NCBI GenBank assembly: GCA_018907035.1 | Contig: JACCIC010000027.1 | Location: 4,035,001 to 4,099,000 of the forward strand | Direction of reading: 5' to 3' | Length of the DNA stretch: 64,000 nucleotides | From: Sycobia sp. Sy_11 | Taxonomy: Eukaryota; Arthropoda; Insecta; Hymenoptera; Epichrysomallidae | In this document: piece by piece, positions 1-10,650 of the stretch | Layout of the letters: every line of letters starts with the position of its first letter | Numbering within the stretch: position 1 is the first letter of the stretch | The notes under the pieces: model-generated | What the model saw: only the letters and a program-made list of their open reading frames with translations | Databases searched by the model: none | Told to the model about the DNA's origin: nothing | Made by a program: the position numbers and the translations under genes

Positions 1-480
1 GTGCGTCTGTCTCGGCAGCTCCGGCTTACGCGCACGTGTTCGTTACCTCAGCTCTGAGCTAGGCTACAGAGTTCTGCCTCAAAAGCACGTCGACGTGACG
101 GCAGCTTATGCGGCGACCTCACCTGAGTAACTTCGGTCGACGGAAAGAATCGGCGGTAACGACGAACTACAACGAAACGTGAAGTATATGGCTAAAACCA
201 AGCGCGATGTGGGGTGACAGAAACTACGCCGGAGATGAAGCGAAGCTCCTTTTCCTGCTACGTCCTCACGTTTGCACTCCAAGCGGCTCGCGCGTACGGT
301 TTTGCGCGCGAAAATTCGCGGTTTTACAAAAACACTTTAACCTACAACCGCCGTTCGGGCAGGTATTCGGTCGCGAAGGTATTCGGGTAGTGACGGTGCG
401 CGGGACGTGCACGTTGCGGATATGCATTGGGGACACGGTAGGGGATAATACATAATTTGCAAAAATACGACGACCATTAG
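1..480. other. GC-rich segment, no gene recognised
   Basis: This stretch is clearly richer in GC and CpG than the DNA after it. The longest open frame (207-455, plus, 82 codons) has no recognisable domain, and its composition is what any GC-rich DNA would give. It could be an LTR or leader belonging to gypsy relic A, which ends near 1365 on the minus strand, but I found no TG/CA terminus or polypurine tract that proves this. Confidence 0.3.
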
Positions 481-1360
481 TTTACTCTTCACGTAGGTAA
501 GAAAAGAAAAAAAAGTGATTTGAAATAACGGAAAAGAAAAATGTGGTTACACCTGCTGGTGTGCATCTTCGTCGTCGGTCGCTCGCTGTGATTCTATACA
601 ATACTATTTGTTTTCCTATTTCTACTTTCCTACGTCTAATTACAAATTAAGCCCTACTCTAACCTATTACTAACGCGAAACTTATCCTAAAGCGGTAATG
701 AACATACTATTATTATATGAAAGAAAACTATGACTATTATTTACGTATAACCTAACCTATTTATAATATGGTTTCTAGCGCTCTATATTCTACGTGGTTC
801 TCGCTTACGTTTCGCCTTCTTTCTTGCGTTTCGTCTCTTCGTTCGTGTTTGTTCCATATATATTTTCCGTGGGGATGCATGCGTACCATTTCCTCTCGCG
901 GGACGTCAGGGGGGGAATCATGGGGATGGCCGTAAGGAAAAACAATAATTAAAAAATTAAAAAATAAAAAAAGCAATTAAAAAAAGTTTTTATAGCGCCA
1001 TTTATGCCATTTATGTGCGGCAAATGCGCCATTTGAATGTGCCTCTTCGTTAGACCATTTGTAATGATAAAAAGCCGGAATCGTGCCTTTTGAGTTTCTA
1101 CACTTCTTGCGTTCACAGCGCTATTTTCTTGTGTATAACTTGACGCAGCATCGTATCTTCTACAGCAGTATAGGCACTTAGCAACGGATGGTCTACTTGT
1201 TCCAGTAGACCGTTGCTTCCGGCATTATGATTAGTAGTAGTTGCTGAGTTCCCGCTGCGGCTGCTGCTTATCTGATGGTTTGCTGCAGAGGTCCTCTGTT
1301 GATCCTTGGCCCCGACTTATAGGGCGAAGGGCTGATCGAACGGATCTGATCGTAACCGGT
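481..1360. other. Non-coding interval
   Basis: AT-rich up to about 980, then mixed composition. I see no coding frame with a family signature, no RNA gene and no clear repeat boundary. The right half may be the 3' untranslated part of relic A. Confidence 0.35.
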
Positions 1361-1364
1361 GTAT

Positions 1365-2081
1365 TTATTTTTCTGAACCCTCGCCTTTGAACGGGACGGT
1401 TCCAGCGGTCCTGTTTTGTACGAGGCCTGATTTGTAGGAGATATAACCGTCTTCTTTCTCATTGTCTAGCTCCTCGTAGCGTTGTTTGGAGGGGTAATGC
1501 ATTTGAGTTATGTTATTTATATCTTTGCTTATTGGTGTGGTAGTTTTAAGTCTTTTCGGACGATCCTTTTCTATTGCTTCTGATGTTGTGGTAGTTTTAC
1601 GTCTTTCCGGAAGATCCTTTTCTATTGCTTCTGATATTGTGGTAGTTTTACATCTTTCCGGACGATCCTTTTCTATTGCTTCTGATGTTGTGATAGTTTT
1701 ACATCGTTCCGGGCGATGGAGTTCGATATAGGGTATGTGGCTAGAGACAACGGTATGAGGGTATGGGCGGTTGGCAGGTTCGATATGGGGTTGGGGGTGG
1801 GCGGAATTTTCGGGGTTGTCGAGGGTTGGTACCCTCGAATCCAATAGCGAGAGGTTGTACGATGCGTCGACTATCTGGGTGATCTTTATCGCCTGTTCTT
1901 CTTTGATTAGATCTTGTATTGTATCGGCGCTGAATTGGATTAGGTGGAGCAGCGACTTCTGCACTTCCTCTAGTGCCTCAGTTAGATCGATCCGGTACCA
2001 CCCTCGATTGGGGGAAAACCTGCGTATTTGCACCATAGTTGCGGTTACACTTATGGGGGTTACGTTTCGTTGGGGTTGCAT
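1365..2081 (-). CDS. Unrecognised ORF with four 17-residue repeats, 3' part of relic A
   Basis: This 238-codon minus-strand frame follows the integrase fragment of relic A. Its N-terminal third has helix-forming character (around EALEEVQKSLLHLIQ and TIQDLIKEEQAIKITQIV). Roughly the third quarter is a tandem array of the unit RPERCKTTTTSEAIEKD with small substitutions. The C-terminus is polar. I recognise no domain. By position it could be a C-terminal Pol extension or a third ORF of the element. It is the longest uninterrupted frame in the relic, which is notable because the array is in phase (51 bp = 17 codons). Expression is unproven. Confidence 0.4.
   Translation of the reverse strand: MQPQRNVTPISVTATMVQIRRFSPNRGWYRIDLTEALEEVQKSLLHLIQFSADTIQDLIKEEQAIKITQIVDASYNLSLLDSRVPTLDNPENSAHPQPHIEPANRPYPHTVVSSHIPYIELHRPERCKTITTSEAIEKDRPERCKTTTISEAIEKDLPERRKTTTTSEAIEKDRPKRLKTTTPISKDINNITQMHYPSKQRYEELDNEKEDGYISYKSGLVQNRTAGTVPFKGEGSEK
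1537..1717 (+). repeat. 51-bp minisatellite, about 3.5 units
   Basis: Units begin at 1537, 1588, 1639 and 1690 (the last is partial), each opening with a variant of GTGGTAGTTTTA. The exact 51-bp period preserves the reading frame of the minus-strand ORF and produces its 17-residue repeats. Units differ by only a few bases. Confidence 0.9.
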
Positions 2082-2229
2082 ACGAGAGGTCTAGAGATTT
2101 GCAGGTCCCCAGGTCTTTCGGAGATGACCGATCGACGCAGTCTTGGTCGTTGTTGGTACCTGTGGAGGAGTTAACGTCATTAGATTGGTAGTATCGGTTA
2201 ATGACTGATACGTACTCCTTTGTCCGATC

Positions 2230-2469
2230 TTACCATTCCAGCGGTGTCAAGGTTTTCACCTGCAGCGTTGATCCTTGAGAATGACGGTACCTCGTCATTT
2301 CTTCGAAATTCTGGCCAAAATTGAAAAATCTCGGTGACGTCTGCGTGCCAGCGTACACCGCTGTGTTTGTTGCAAATGCAAACTCTGGGAGGTGGATGTT
2401 CCAGTTTTTATGGACATTTTGGATAAAGATCGCAATCATCGTTTTTATGACCCGTTGTTTTCGCCACAT
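2230..2469 (-). pseudogene. Gypsy integrase core fragment
   Basis: The translated minus strand carries the segment just after the catalytic Glu of gypsy integrases. It has a conserved Trp (HKNWNIHLPEFAFATNTAVY) and a 'sPrfFNFGqN' continuation, equivalent to the usual 'sPa.L.fGr' motif. The N-terminal zinc-binding domain and the three acidic residues are missing, and so is the C-terminal module. In the intact element this protein inserted cDNA into the host chromosome. Here it is joined directly to gag sequence. Confidence 0.75.
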
Positions 2470-2531
2470 TTATAGCAGTGAACTTGATACTTATCAGGGC
2501 ATCTGTCTGCCCAGTGCCCCTGTTATGCAGC
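2455..2531 (-). pseudogene. Gag CCHC zinc-knuckle remnant
   Basis: In one minus-strand frame the peptide QGHWADRCP is followed by QVHCYKCGENNGS and a stop. The GHwadrC spacing, and the CYKCG that starts a second knuckle, match retroviral-type CX2CX4HX4C knuckles of nucleocapsid. The upstream cysteines are interrupted by a stop. The second knuckle is cut off where integrase homology begins, which marks the deletion junction. Confidence 0.6.
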
Positions 2532-2825
2532 ACCAGCAGGGCCTGTTATCCTCACGCTGCTGTCCATCACTACGCCTTCTCGTGCTGGAGAGCAATATTC
2601 CTGATCTCGTCTATCGGGTGACCTATACGAGCGATAATTATAATTGTCTCTGCTTGATGATTGGTATTGCCGATCTGGGCTTCGAGAGGGGTAACTGTGT
2701 CAGTATGGCGGAGATGGAGAGGGGTTTCTGGAACGTGATGCTGATACTGATGAGGGGTATCTAGGTGAAGGAGGCGGATTTCTATAATAAGGGGAGGGTG
2801 ATCGTTACCGTGGCGATGAACTTCT

Positions 2826-3278
2826 CTATCGCCTGCTCTCTTCTACTCCTTTCGCGGCTGTTTCCCTGTTGACTATGGGAGTCGAGCTGTGTCGTCGGGT
2901 ATCTTTCTGAGAGTTGTGAGAATGCGGTCGTACGGTGCCGCTTTTGGTTTCTACAGAGACGGATGGCTCAATTATTGTAACGGTTTTCTTCGGGGCCGTT
3001 GGTCTTTCGTTGCCGATTGCTTCCAATCTCGATCGTCTATTCGTCCTCTCTGACGGGGAACAGGCTGCCGTGCTCACTATGCATTCATCTAATGCTGTCG
3101 GTTCTTTGTACCGCTTTGTGAGCTCGTACTTCAGCTCGATTTTCTGACCCAGCAATTGCAGCTCATAGATGGATTGAAAATCGTCCCTGTTAATCTTATC
3201 CATGTATGATGCATATCGATTTCTATATATCCTGTCGAGCTTGTCGTCGAGTGTTAGTGCAGGCGCCATCTTGCGCAC
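2826..3278 (-). pseudogene. Gag fragment, C-terminal half of capsid region
   Basis: This 150-codon frame continues the gag-like domain found just upstream at 3296-3574 in another frame. Its first 75 residues are rich in Tyr, Arg and Lys with a helical pattern (DDKLDRIYRNRYASYMDKIN), as in the part of gypsy gag that follows the 'FrP..y...l' motif. The rest is Ser/Thr/Pro-rich linker, as expected before the zinc knuckles. A frameshift separates it from its upstream neighbour. Confidence 0.55.
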
Positions 3279-3295
3279 GCTCCTGAGGTACGAAC

Positions 3296-3574
3296 CTATG
3301 GGTCTTTTGAGCCTTGCATCCTATCACATAATTCCTCTTCTAGGCGTAGAGTGTAGTCGATAGGCCGGAATTGACGGCGCAACGCTGCCTTGAATTCCTC
3401 CAGGGTACGCCAGTGTCTGTATAATGGCCTAGCCCAGATACGGGTTGGGCCGCCCAGTATCCCTGGAATGAACTTCAAGATATCTACCGCTGCAGTGTCT
3501 AAGCTGTTCATTGTCTCCTCCAGTCTATCGATAAACTCCTCCATGTCCTCGTGAGGGACTCCCATGAACTGCAC
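3296..3574 (-). pseudogene. Gag fragment with Retrotrans_gag-like domain
   Basis: The 92-codon product includes WRTLEEFKAALRRQFRPIDY followed by an LEEEL...RMQG stretch. This is the pattern of the retrotransposon gag capsid family: a Trp, then a 'f...l...Frp..y' helix, then 'l..el..r.Qg'. It would assemble into the particle shell. Start and end are set by frameshifts, not by true gene limits. Confidence 0.7.
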
Positions 3575-3577
3575 TTT

Positions 3578-4194
3578 TCACTGGCGCAGCAACTGTCTGA
3601 TATGTGTTTCCTTCAAGTTCGTGTTCTCAAAGGGTCGACTCGTATTTGTGTTGTTAAATGTTGCTGGTGCTGCATTGTGCACGGGCTGCACTCCAGGTGT
3701 TGGGTAATGCTGGAACGGCGCCGAATGAGCGTATGGCCATCCGCCCGGCAAGTATTGCCAGCTATTTGTGGCAGTGTGGAGATGTCTATCCCCAGCGACA
3801 TTTGTGCTATGCGCTGGTGTTGACAGCCATGGCCCGTACGGGTATCCCATGTATGGAGCGGTAGTCGGCCAAATCTGTGCCGTAGTGGAGGCGTGGTGTT
3901 CCATCGTTTTTCTGTTCGTGTCATAGCATCGCTGTTCCCTGCTTCGTGTTAGATTTGTTTGAGTGCTGTGGAGCGCAGAACTTTTGATATCTCCACGATA
4001 TCCTGTTGGTGGGTCATTGCAGCTTCGTCTTCTTCGGCGTGCCATTCGACTGCATCGGGCCCGAAGAGCCGCCTTATTTCGAAGCGTGTTATCCTGTCTC
4101 TCAGGATGGTTAGATCCTTGTCTAGTCGAATATATAGCCCCTCGGCTTCTTTTTGCAACGCGTCCTTCTGTAACTTCGCGAAAACTCTCCTCAT
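3578..4194 (-). pseudogene. Gag N-terminal region, two overlapping broken frames
   Basis: Two minus-strand frames share this interval. 3949-4194 is a charged helical segment with many Lys and Glu. 3578-4045 is Pro/Tyr/His/Asn-rich low-complexity sequence. In gypsy gag proteins a coiled N-terminus followed by a proline-rich linker usually precedes the capsid domain, so I read these as one gag split by a frameshift. There are no catalytic residues. Confidence 0.5.
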
Positions 4195-4251
4195 CTATGC
4201 TACTCTTAGTCTCTTGAGGGAGTTCTATTTTTTTCTTAGGCGAGCTTCTTA

Positions 4252-5860
4252 AAATAGGACGATATAATGGCGAAAATATGTGAACAATAGCGATATATAT
4301 ACAGTTACAAAACGGAGGGAAGATCAGTTAATCGAGATGTTCTTGGTTATGTCTATTAATAATAAAAAAAGATATTTATAATAAAAACACATAAAAAGAG
4401 CCGAGTCTGTCACGGTATCGAATTCAATAATCTCTTTTACGGACGTACCAACACATTGAGTATCAACTACTTCTGAATGAGAACTTATTGTGATTGTAGC
4501 TTAGCTTTTTGATTGTAAACCTTGCCCGTCTATATCGAGAATCGAGAGTAAAACCATTTGTTTGACGATAAATAGATTAACATTTTTCGATGAGGGAAGA
4601 GCCAATGATTACTAGCCTTTGTATCAGATCGAAGCTGTTCAAACTCGCGTACCATTGCTTCGTCTTTATCAAGTAAGTCAGAGATATATTGAACATTACA
4701 TGAACGTATAGGCGTTAACTGTATTCAATTTTTAATATGATGCTCTGATATTCATCTTTTGTTTCCCTACCTCTTCTCTAGTAAGGCCCACGCGACTTGA
4801 AAGTTCTCGCCAACAACTTATACGATAGTTTATTCGCGTTTGACTGCCCACAAGTATTAAAAATTAATCTTATAAATCTTTTTTTGAAAGACTATCATTC
4901 ATATTGATCGCCCGAAAATATAGGTACATTTACTCGTGAGATCTTTATATGATTCATCACGCTGCGTCTTAAATAACTATTTTGAACTGACGCAGCAAAA
5001 AGATATTTTCTGCTTCAAATTTTGTTAAAGTTGCTGCCTTCAAATAAATCATTGAATTTTTATGTAGCAGTTTCAAACATGCTTCTAAATAGAGTACAAT
5101 AATCACAGCAGTATCTTTTTTAGCTTTCGTATTTTTTAATAAGTTAATAATACTATTTACGGCCCGGATCCGAATTGTAAGTAATTTTTCACGAGACGTT
5201 TTGAGCTGTAATTTACTAGAAAACTGCACAATATCGCTTAAAATAATTCCGAGAATTATATCACAATATTAGATTTTAGTCAATTTGATTGAATTTCATG
5301 AAAATCACTTTACTTGAGTGAAATTTATGAGGAAACAAATTGCTCGAAATAAAAAGTATTTTGGAAATAAATTACAAGGAAGAGTATCACTAAGGAATTT
5401 TAGCTTCCTTGCTTACTGAATTTGACAACGATTGATTGGTATTGAACGAAACTGCATCGCTGTATAGTTCGTGACATGGTAATCGTAACATGGTAGCAAC
5501 AGCTCATCTTGAGGAGTGCAGGCAACAGACTGACGAGATATTTCATTTTAATCACTTTTTCTTATCTGGGGCTCTTGGTTTACTGCAGAAAGTTTTGAAA
5601 GCAGCACTGAAAAGAGCGCAACGCGTTTGAATTTTCGCTCTGCTACCAAAAGTGTTGACTTTTTGAATACATAGGTGGCAATCGCTGAAGAAGAGCAACT
5701 AAGCAGAAATTTTAAATAAACTTTTTCTTCTTTTGGTATTATATTAATAAAAGTAAATAGTATTTATTAAAACAACAAATATAACAAATTGTAATAGTAT
5801 GGTGCAATATAGTTTAAATAAATCGTAGAATTTTTAGGAAGCGAACATAGTTTACGACCT
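4252..5860. other. AT-rich interval without recognised gene
   Basis: Mostly unique-looking AT-rich DNA. A minus-strand frame at 4969-5229 (86 codons, Lys/Leu-rich) is the only long one and matches no family I know. I looked on the plus strand for upstream exons of the odorant-receptor fragment at 6652 and could not support any. Confidence 0.4.
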
Positions 5861-5862
5861 TT

Positions 5863-6087
5863 TTAATCTGAAAAAGAACATTTTTCCCAATTGTTCCCAA
5901 CTTTCTGGCAATATAGCGATACCATAGCCAAAGGACGATGATAGCTCGAGGCGATCCAATCATCCACAAATTCTCGCACTTCTTGAACATCTTGAACGTG
6001 CGTATCAACGAGGTCGTGCTGCATAGATCTGAATAGGCGGTAATCAGAAGGCACTATGTCTGGCAAGTGCGCTGGGTTCGTCAACAC
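5863..6087 (-). pseudogene. Mariner transposase C-terminal fragment
   Basis: The minus strand encodes HLPDIVPSDYRLFRSMQH, the segment around the third catalytic Asp of mariner DD34D transposases ('SPDlaPsDYhLF'), followed by a degenerate C-terminal tail with 'WEKCSF'. Nothing N-terminal remains, and no inverted terminal repeats were found. It lies about 560 bp upstream of the odorant-receptor exons and could mark an insertion that disrupted that gene (inference). Confidence 0.75.
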
Positions 6088-6651
6088 TTCCCTACAATAA
6101 TATCCACTATAATACTGTATAAAATTTACGATATATACTCAGCTGAACACTGAACTATATGCTATTTCTTTTCATAAATTATATTAACTTTTTTAATTAA
6201 AGTAATAAGGAAAATCTTGAAATATTGACAGAGACCGGAGACACAAAATCCTGAGGTAACGCTATATCTTTTAATTGTAGATTTATTCGTTTGTGGCACA
6301 TCCATTTTGAAATTACGTTATATAATATTTTTTAATAGAAGAATAATAATAGAAGCTATCCTACCATTCTGAATAAATTATAATTAAATATTAATATACA
6401 TTAGTTACTGCAATATTAGATTATAAATTATAAATTTTTATTATATTATTATTATGAATTAGTAACTAAAATATTAAAAGTAAGTAGAATCAATTATTTA
6501 TTTTTAATTATTAATTATTTTAATTATTTTAATTTTATCTATTTAAATATTATTTCTTAACCTTAAACTTTAAATTATAATGAACTTGAATTAGGTACTA
6601 CTTCATTCAAAACTGAATAATATATATTATAATTTGCATTGATATTTTCAG

Positions 6652-6921
6652 AGCATCGAACTTGGTAGTAGCATATTCTTAACCGATTGGAGATCTCTAA
6701 GTATTGAGACAAGAAAAGATCTTTTGATTATATTTCAGCGAACTACAAAACCAATTATCTTGAGTAGCGGTTATGTCGTTAAACTATTAAACACCACATT
6801 TACTAACGTAAGTATAACTTTTCAATAAATTAACTTTTGTCGTAAATTAATAAAAATTCGTAATATTTTATTTCAGATCGTGAAAACATCATATTCTGTT
6901 TATAACGTTCTATTGGTGTAA
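6652..6921 (+). pseudogene. Odorant receptor (7tm_6) C-terminal two exons, isolated
   Basis: Two plus-strand exons fit splice rules. The first is 6652-6807 (acceptor TTTTCAG, donor GTAAGT); the second is 6877-6921 (acceptor TTTTATTTCAG), ending in TAA. The intron is 69 bp, phase 0. Translation gives a TDWRSLSIETRKDLLIIFQR stretch, then a KPIILSSGYVVKLLN segment, and after the intron the terminal KTSYSVYNVLLV. This is the conserved end of insect odorant receptors: last cytoplasmic loop, TM7 and the short 'lktsyS.y..L' tail. These receptors form ligand-gated cation channels with Orco in antennal neurons. The reading frame is intact. Upstream exons are not evident in 5 kb, so this is a truncated gene, or one whose remaining exons lie beyond inserted elements. 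Fragment identity is fairly certain; its status as a functional gene is doubtful. Confidence 0.8.
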
Positions 6922-7239
6922 ATTAAATGTATTTCATTAGTTTTAAATATAATAATTTCATTACAATCTAAAAAATGATTGAAATTTGATTTTCAAAAGA
7001 ACGACATTTAAAGTACAGGATTCTTCGTTTATGATATTTTTATACAGATCTGTGTTTATTTCATATTTCAACTTGTTCCATTTAGAAGTCCCTTCAAAAG
7101 CGAGCTCTATATGAATAGTAAATCCACTCGTTATACGTCAAAGAACTGAGTTTAGGTACCTCAGAAGCCAGATAAAATTTTGAAATTGAATACGAAACCA
7201 TGTTATTTTTTTTAATATCATGGGAAAAAATTTGTTTTT

Positions 7240-7780
7240 CATTTTAACAAAAACTGGTCATTTCGTAAAATATTGTTTTTGTAATGTTTCCTAAATTTTT
7301 TTCGCAGAACTATAAGTCTTTTTCTGTAAGTTTCTGAAGAATGTGCGCCACCGTTTCTTTCACAGATACCATGGTGACAAATCTTGTTCCTTTTCATGCA
7401 GATTTAACCATAGCAAACAGCTGGAAGTGTGTAAGATCTGGCGAATAAGATGCCTGTTCTAACACTGAGAAGTAACTCGAAACCTCTTGACGGACGGTGC
7501 AGAATCAGTTGAGGCATTATCTTGATGAAGAAGCCACGCCGTTCCCTTTCACTGTTCTGGCTGTTTTCTTCTTATTCTTTCACACACTTTAGTAAAAACA
7601 TAAAGATAGTAATGCTGGTTAATAGTTTGACCTTCAGGAGCCTAGCGACGGTATACAATTCCATGAATGTACAAGAATTTTCTATGCCAAGAGATTTCCA
7701 GACCTTGTTCGAGGTTAAATGACCTTGTGTGACCATCAAGGTCATCCTTGACCCATGACTTGAGCACATGTTTGGACGTA
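7240..7780 (-). pseudogene. Mariner/Tc1-type transposase relic
   Basis: Read on the minus strand, the frames successively give a segment like 'iHg.v...G.tiNq.yY', then LHQDNAST (the second catalytic Asp motif), then SYSPDLTHFQLFAMVKSA (third-Asp region), then TRFVTMVSVKETVAHILQKL. The order is that of a mariner catalytic domain, but at least two frameshifts and several stops break it. The N-terminal DNA-binding part was not found. It differs from the mariner families at 15184 and 21124. Confidence 0.7.
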
Positions 7781-7854
7781 ACCTTTTCTGCTCTTTTGAT
7801 TTCCGTTGTTAAAAATACGGGTTCCGATATGAAAAAACAAAGTTGAACTACGAT

Positions 7855-8069
7855 GAGGCCTACGATGGCACGATCGCTAGAGCGAAGGACTAGTAACTTG
7901 GTGACCCGAATTCAATCCCGGTCTCGGCCGATTGATACAGGCACCGCTGTAATAATTTACATGTGCTTTGTTTACAAACACATCGTAGACCTTCGTCGCT
8001 GATTAGCACCGATATTTGGAAGCATAAATAAAGCGACGTTAAATTACATAAAAAAAAAAAAATAAAAAG
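7855..8069 (+). mobile_element. tRNA-derived SINE, copy 1
   Basis: The head resembles a tRNA. An A-box-like segment lies at about 7864-7880 (GATGGCACGATCGCTAGAG) and a B-box-like GAATTCAATCCC at 7908-7919. These are internal RNA polymerase III promoter elements. Between them, CTAGTAA looks like an anticodon loop with AGT, so a tRNA-Thr ancestor is possible. The body ends near 8014 and is followed by an A-rich tail at 8048-8069. A second copy lies at 32105-32266 in reverse orientation and matches over about 160 bp, which shows that this is a dispersed element and not a tRNA gene. Confidence 0.8.
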
Positions 8070-8231
8070 TTGAACTTAAAATAACTTTGAAAGTCAAACC
8101 CAAGATCAAATCCAAAGTCACTATTAAATTGACCTATAGACACCAATATGACTAATAAAGTTTTACGCTCTTAAAAAAGGCAAGGCATGAATGTCAGCAA
8201 AGAAAGCGTTCAAATGGTTTAATGTACATTC

Positions 8232-8232
<1 letters not shown>

Positions 8233-8279
<47 letters not shown>
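8233..8279. repeat. (TA)n microsatellite
   Basis: Uninterrupted TA dinucleotide run of about 23 units. Confidence 0.98.
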
Positions 8280-8280
<1 letters not shown>

Positions 8281-8286
<6 letters not shown>

Positions 8287-9639
8287 CTTTTATCCGAGGG
8301 TCTTTATGATACAAATATAATGCATATCATAAGCTGAGTTTGTTGGAGGAGAGCGTAAAAGCAATAAAACCAGATATAAAATAAAAAACCAATAAACATC
8401 TTCGCTGTTTGCCACAGACAGACGTAGTATAGCTAATAGATAATACTTAGATAAGAAGGCACACGAAGAGTCGCTCGACTTACTCATGGAACGCTGTATA
8501 TTGTGTAGGTATATATACATGATTGCGAACTTGCACGTTTGATGTTCTTTTGAAACATAAATCTTCTTTTATATGTAAAAACTACAGTAAAGTGCAAAAT
8601 GTAAAATATTATCTACACATATGTAGTTGTATCGCCTAATTTTCATAATTAATCTCAAAATGAATCGAGATATAAATTAAATTATGAAATTAGATTCACA
8701 ATTGCATTCATAATAGCCTTTTCTACATAGATTCCATATAATTTATTGCAATAGGCAAGGAATGTGAAATCATTTGCAAACTGATCTGCATGTAAACTGT
8801 AAGATTTAGCGATATTCATAATTGGTTTCACAGTTGTTTTCATATCTGAGTTTATAGGATAATTCACACATAATATTACAAGAGTTTTTACTTGTTTTTT
8901 ATTTAAGCAGTGCAGAAATATACACCGTTATTGATGTGAGAATATTTGTAGATTTCGCAAAATAGTATATTTCATTCCAGAATGATTTAAATTTGTTTAA
9001 TCAAAAGAAATCTGTTTTGTATTCTAACAATAAATTTTTATCCCGATATCTTATTAAAAAAAAAGTAAATCAATGCACTAACTAAGGTTTTCACTGATTG
9101 ATCATGCAAATCAAATTACTTGTTGCTAATGCGTGTTCTGCTTCAGATTCATTCATTATCGATGCGTGCCGAAAATGAATGGGAATTCTGACAAAAATTA
9201 AATTATTTGATATAGTTTTGTAAATATACTTAATTTCATATAAATTCTCACATATTTAGTACATATCTTAATTATTATATTATCAACTTAACTTATTATA
9301 TTGTTCAATTTGTCTATGACTGTTCACGTGTACGTATATATGAATATATTACTTATGCTTATTTTACAATCCTTGTAGATTATATCATTTATATGAACGA
9401 TTTATAGCAGCCTTAAGTGTACTTTAGTCTGATATAAAATTAATTGCTTTTAATAAATTCAATTGCACTTAAATTTTTATTAAAAGACTTTTGCACTTTT
9501 CGAATAAGTTTTTGATCGATATTCTTTTAAATTAATGCTCTGAATATAATAATAATCTAATTTTATTTTAATAAATATGGAAAAAAACATTCATAGATGT
9601 ATTAAAATTATTAAAATAAATCTATTTAAAAAATTATGA
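8281..9639. other. AT-rich interval, no gene recognised
   Basis: Open frames at 8290-8520 and 8682-8867 (both minus) have no recognisable domain, and no splice-supported exon was found. The interval ends where the LTR of element B begins. Confidence 0.4.
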
Positions 9640-10128
9640 CACGGGGTCATGAGGCGTGGTGCGCAGGCTGAGAGCAGCCGGAGCAACTGCGCGCGCGAAG
9701 GCAGGTAAAATTGAGTGAATAATATGGGCTGCCACTTACAACTAGTGCGCCGGTGTCGTCGAGATCAATCGGCGACGGGAAGGTAGCGGTGGCAGATCCT
9801 CGGATCGAAGCAGCGACTCTACAAGCCACGAAAGAAGACAGTAGTCCCGAGATGGGGCGGTCGATCCGTACTGCAAAGGAACCAGGTGGCAAATTGGCTT
9901 GAGCTCGATCAGCGGGGTCACGTCGCGCTACGAATTCGCGGACTCTCACCTGTGGAGGCGATTACAGGTACGTTAACCGAAATATCGCGTGGACCAGGCG
10001 GTAGCCAAATACAATTTTATTGCTTTTTATGTGTGTGTACTCACGCGGTGTGCCTGTCGCTCTCTCTAGAGAGAGAGTATCGGCACTTGGGATAACAAAA
10101 CTGAGCGGCGCTTGCGATCCTCGTTACA
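9640..10128 (-). mobile_element. F1-family LTR, 3' LTR of element B (truncated)
   Basis: On the minus strand it starts TGTAACGAGG immediately after the polypurine tract and is alignable by eye with the solo LTR at 23201-24063, for example in the shared segment GGCAAATTGGCTTGAGCTCG near 9887 and its near match at 23661. The full family length is about 820-860 bp, so the distal part (R-U5 side) is lost or unrecognisable beyond 9640. Confidence 0.75.
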
Positions 10129-10140
10129 CGCCCCCCTCCA
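10129..10140 (-). promoter_or_regulatory. Polypurine tract of element B
   Basis: The minus strand reads GGAGGGGGGCG directly before TGTAAC. A purine run adjoining the 3' LTR is the RNase H-resistant primer for plus-strand DNA synthesis in LTR retroelements, and its position fixes the LTR boundary at 10128. Confidence 0.75.
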
Positions 10141-10650
10141 AACGCTAATAGCCGAAGTGTGGGGTCTCGACACTGCATCTCTGCCCCCCCCCTCTCTCAC
10201 TCTCTCTCTTTCTCATGTTGAACATCGTCTCAGGATAAAGATCACTGAAAATATAACATTTAATTGAGGGCTCATTTAAAAAGGAGAGTAACGGAAAGAA
10301 ACTCTCTTCCGAGACAACGTAATATTCATAGGTAAGAAGAGTTCCCCAAGCCCGTAAAAGAGTAAGAATACGCACCTAGATAGCCTATTGATTGACCCGA
10401 GGCTGGGCCCGAGTGCGGCGGGGGGATACATCCCGCTGTGGTGTTGAGCGCCGCCTTTCCTGAGATGACCTACTTTTCGCCTCACTCGAAGTTTAGCATT
10501 ATAGCAGGCGGCTTCGCTGTTACGGGGCTTCGCAGTGGCTCGCGCTTTAGTTCCTCGGTGAGTCACTATTCGCATCCTACGCAGTTTCCCTAATCTACGC
10601 AGTGCGACTTTGAAGTTTGATCGAGTGACATTGCCCGCGACGGTATCGCT

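Larger units (their letters stand above)
1365..4250 (-). mobile_element. Ty3/gypsy LTR retrotransposon relic A (minus strand, internal deletion)
   Basis: Read on the minus strand from 4194 down to 1365, the order is gag N-terminal pieces, a Retrotrans_gag-like domain, a CCHC remnant, a C-terminal part of the integrase core, and a repeat-bearing ORF. Protease, RT and RNase H are absent, because the gag zinc-knuckle region runs straight into integrase sequence near 2455. Gag is spread over several frames. No LTR pair was identified, so the outer limits are approximate. It is a dead copy. Confidence 0.75.

Noticed and set aside
4969..5229. 86-codon minus-strand ORF, considered as an exon
   Set aside because: No family signature and no convincing splice context; Lys/Leu-rich sequence is expected in AT-rich DNA. 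Left as unassigned.
8682..8867. 61-codon minus-strand ORF, considered as an exon
   Set aside because: No recognised domain, and I could not link it to another exon.
9647..9949. 100-codon minus-strand ORF with similarity to the ORF at 23380-23664
   Set aside because: The similarity exists because both lie in F1 LTRs; the frames are not equally maintained in the other two copies.
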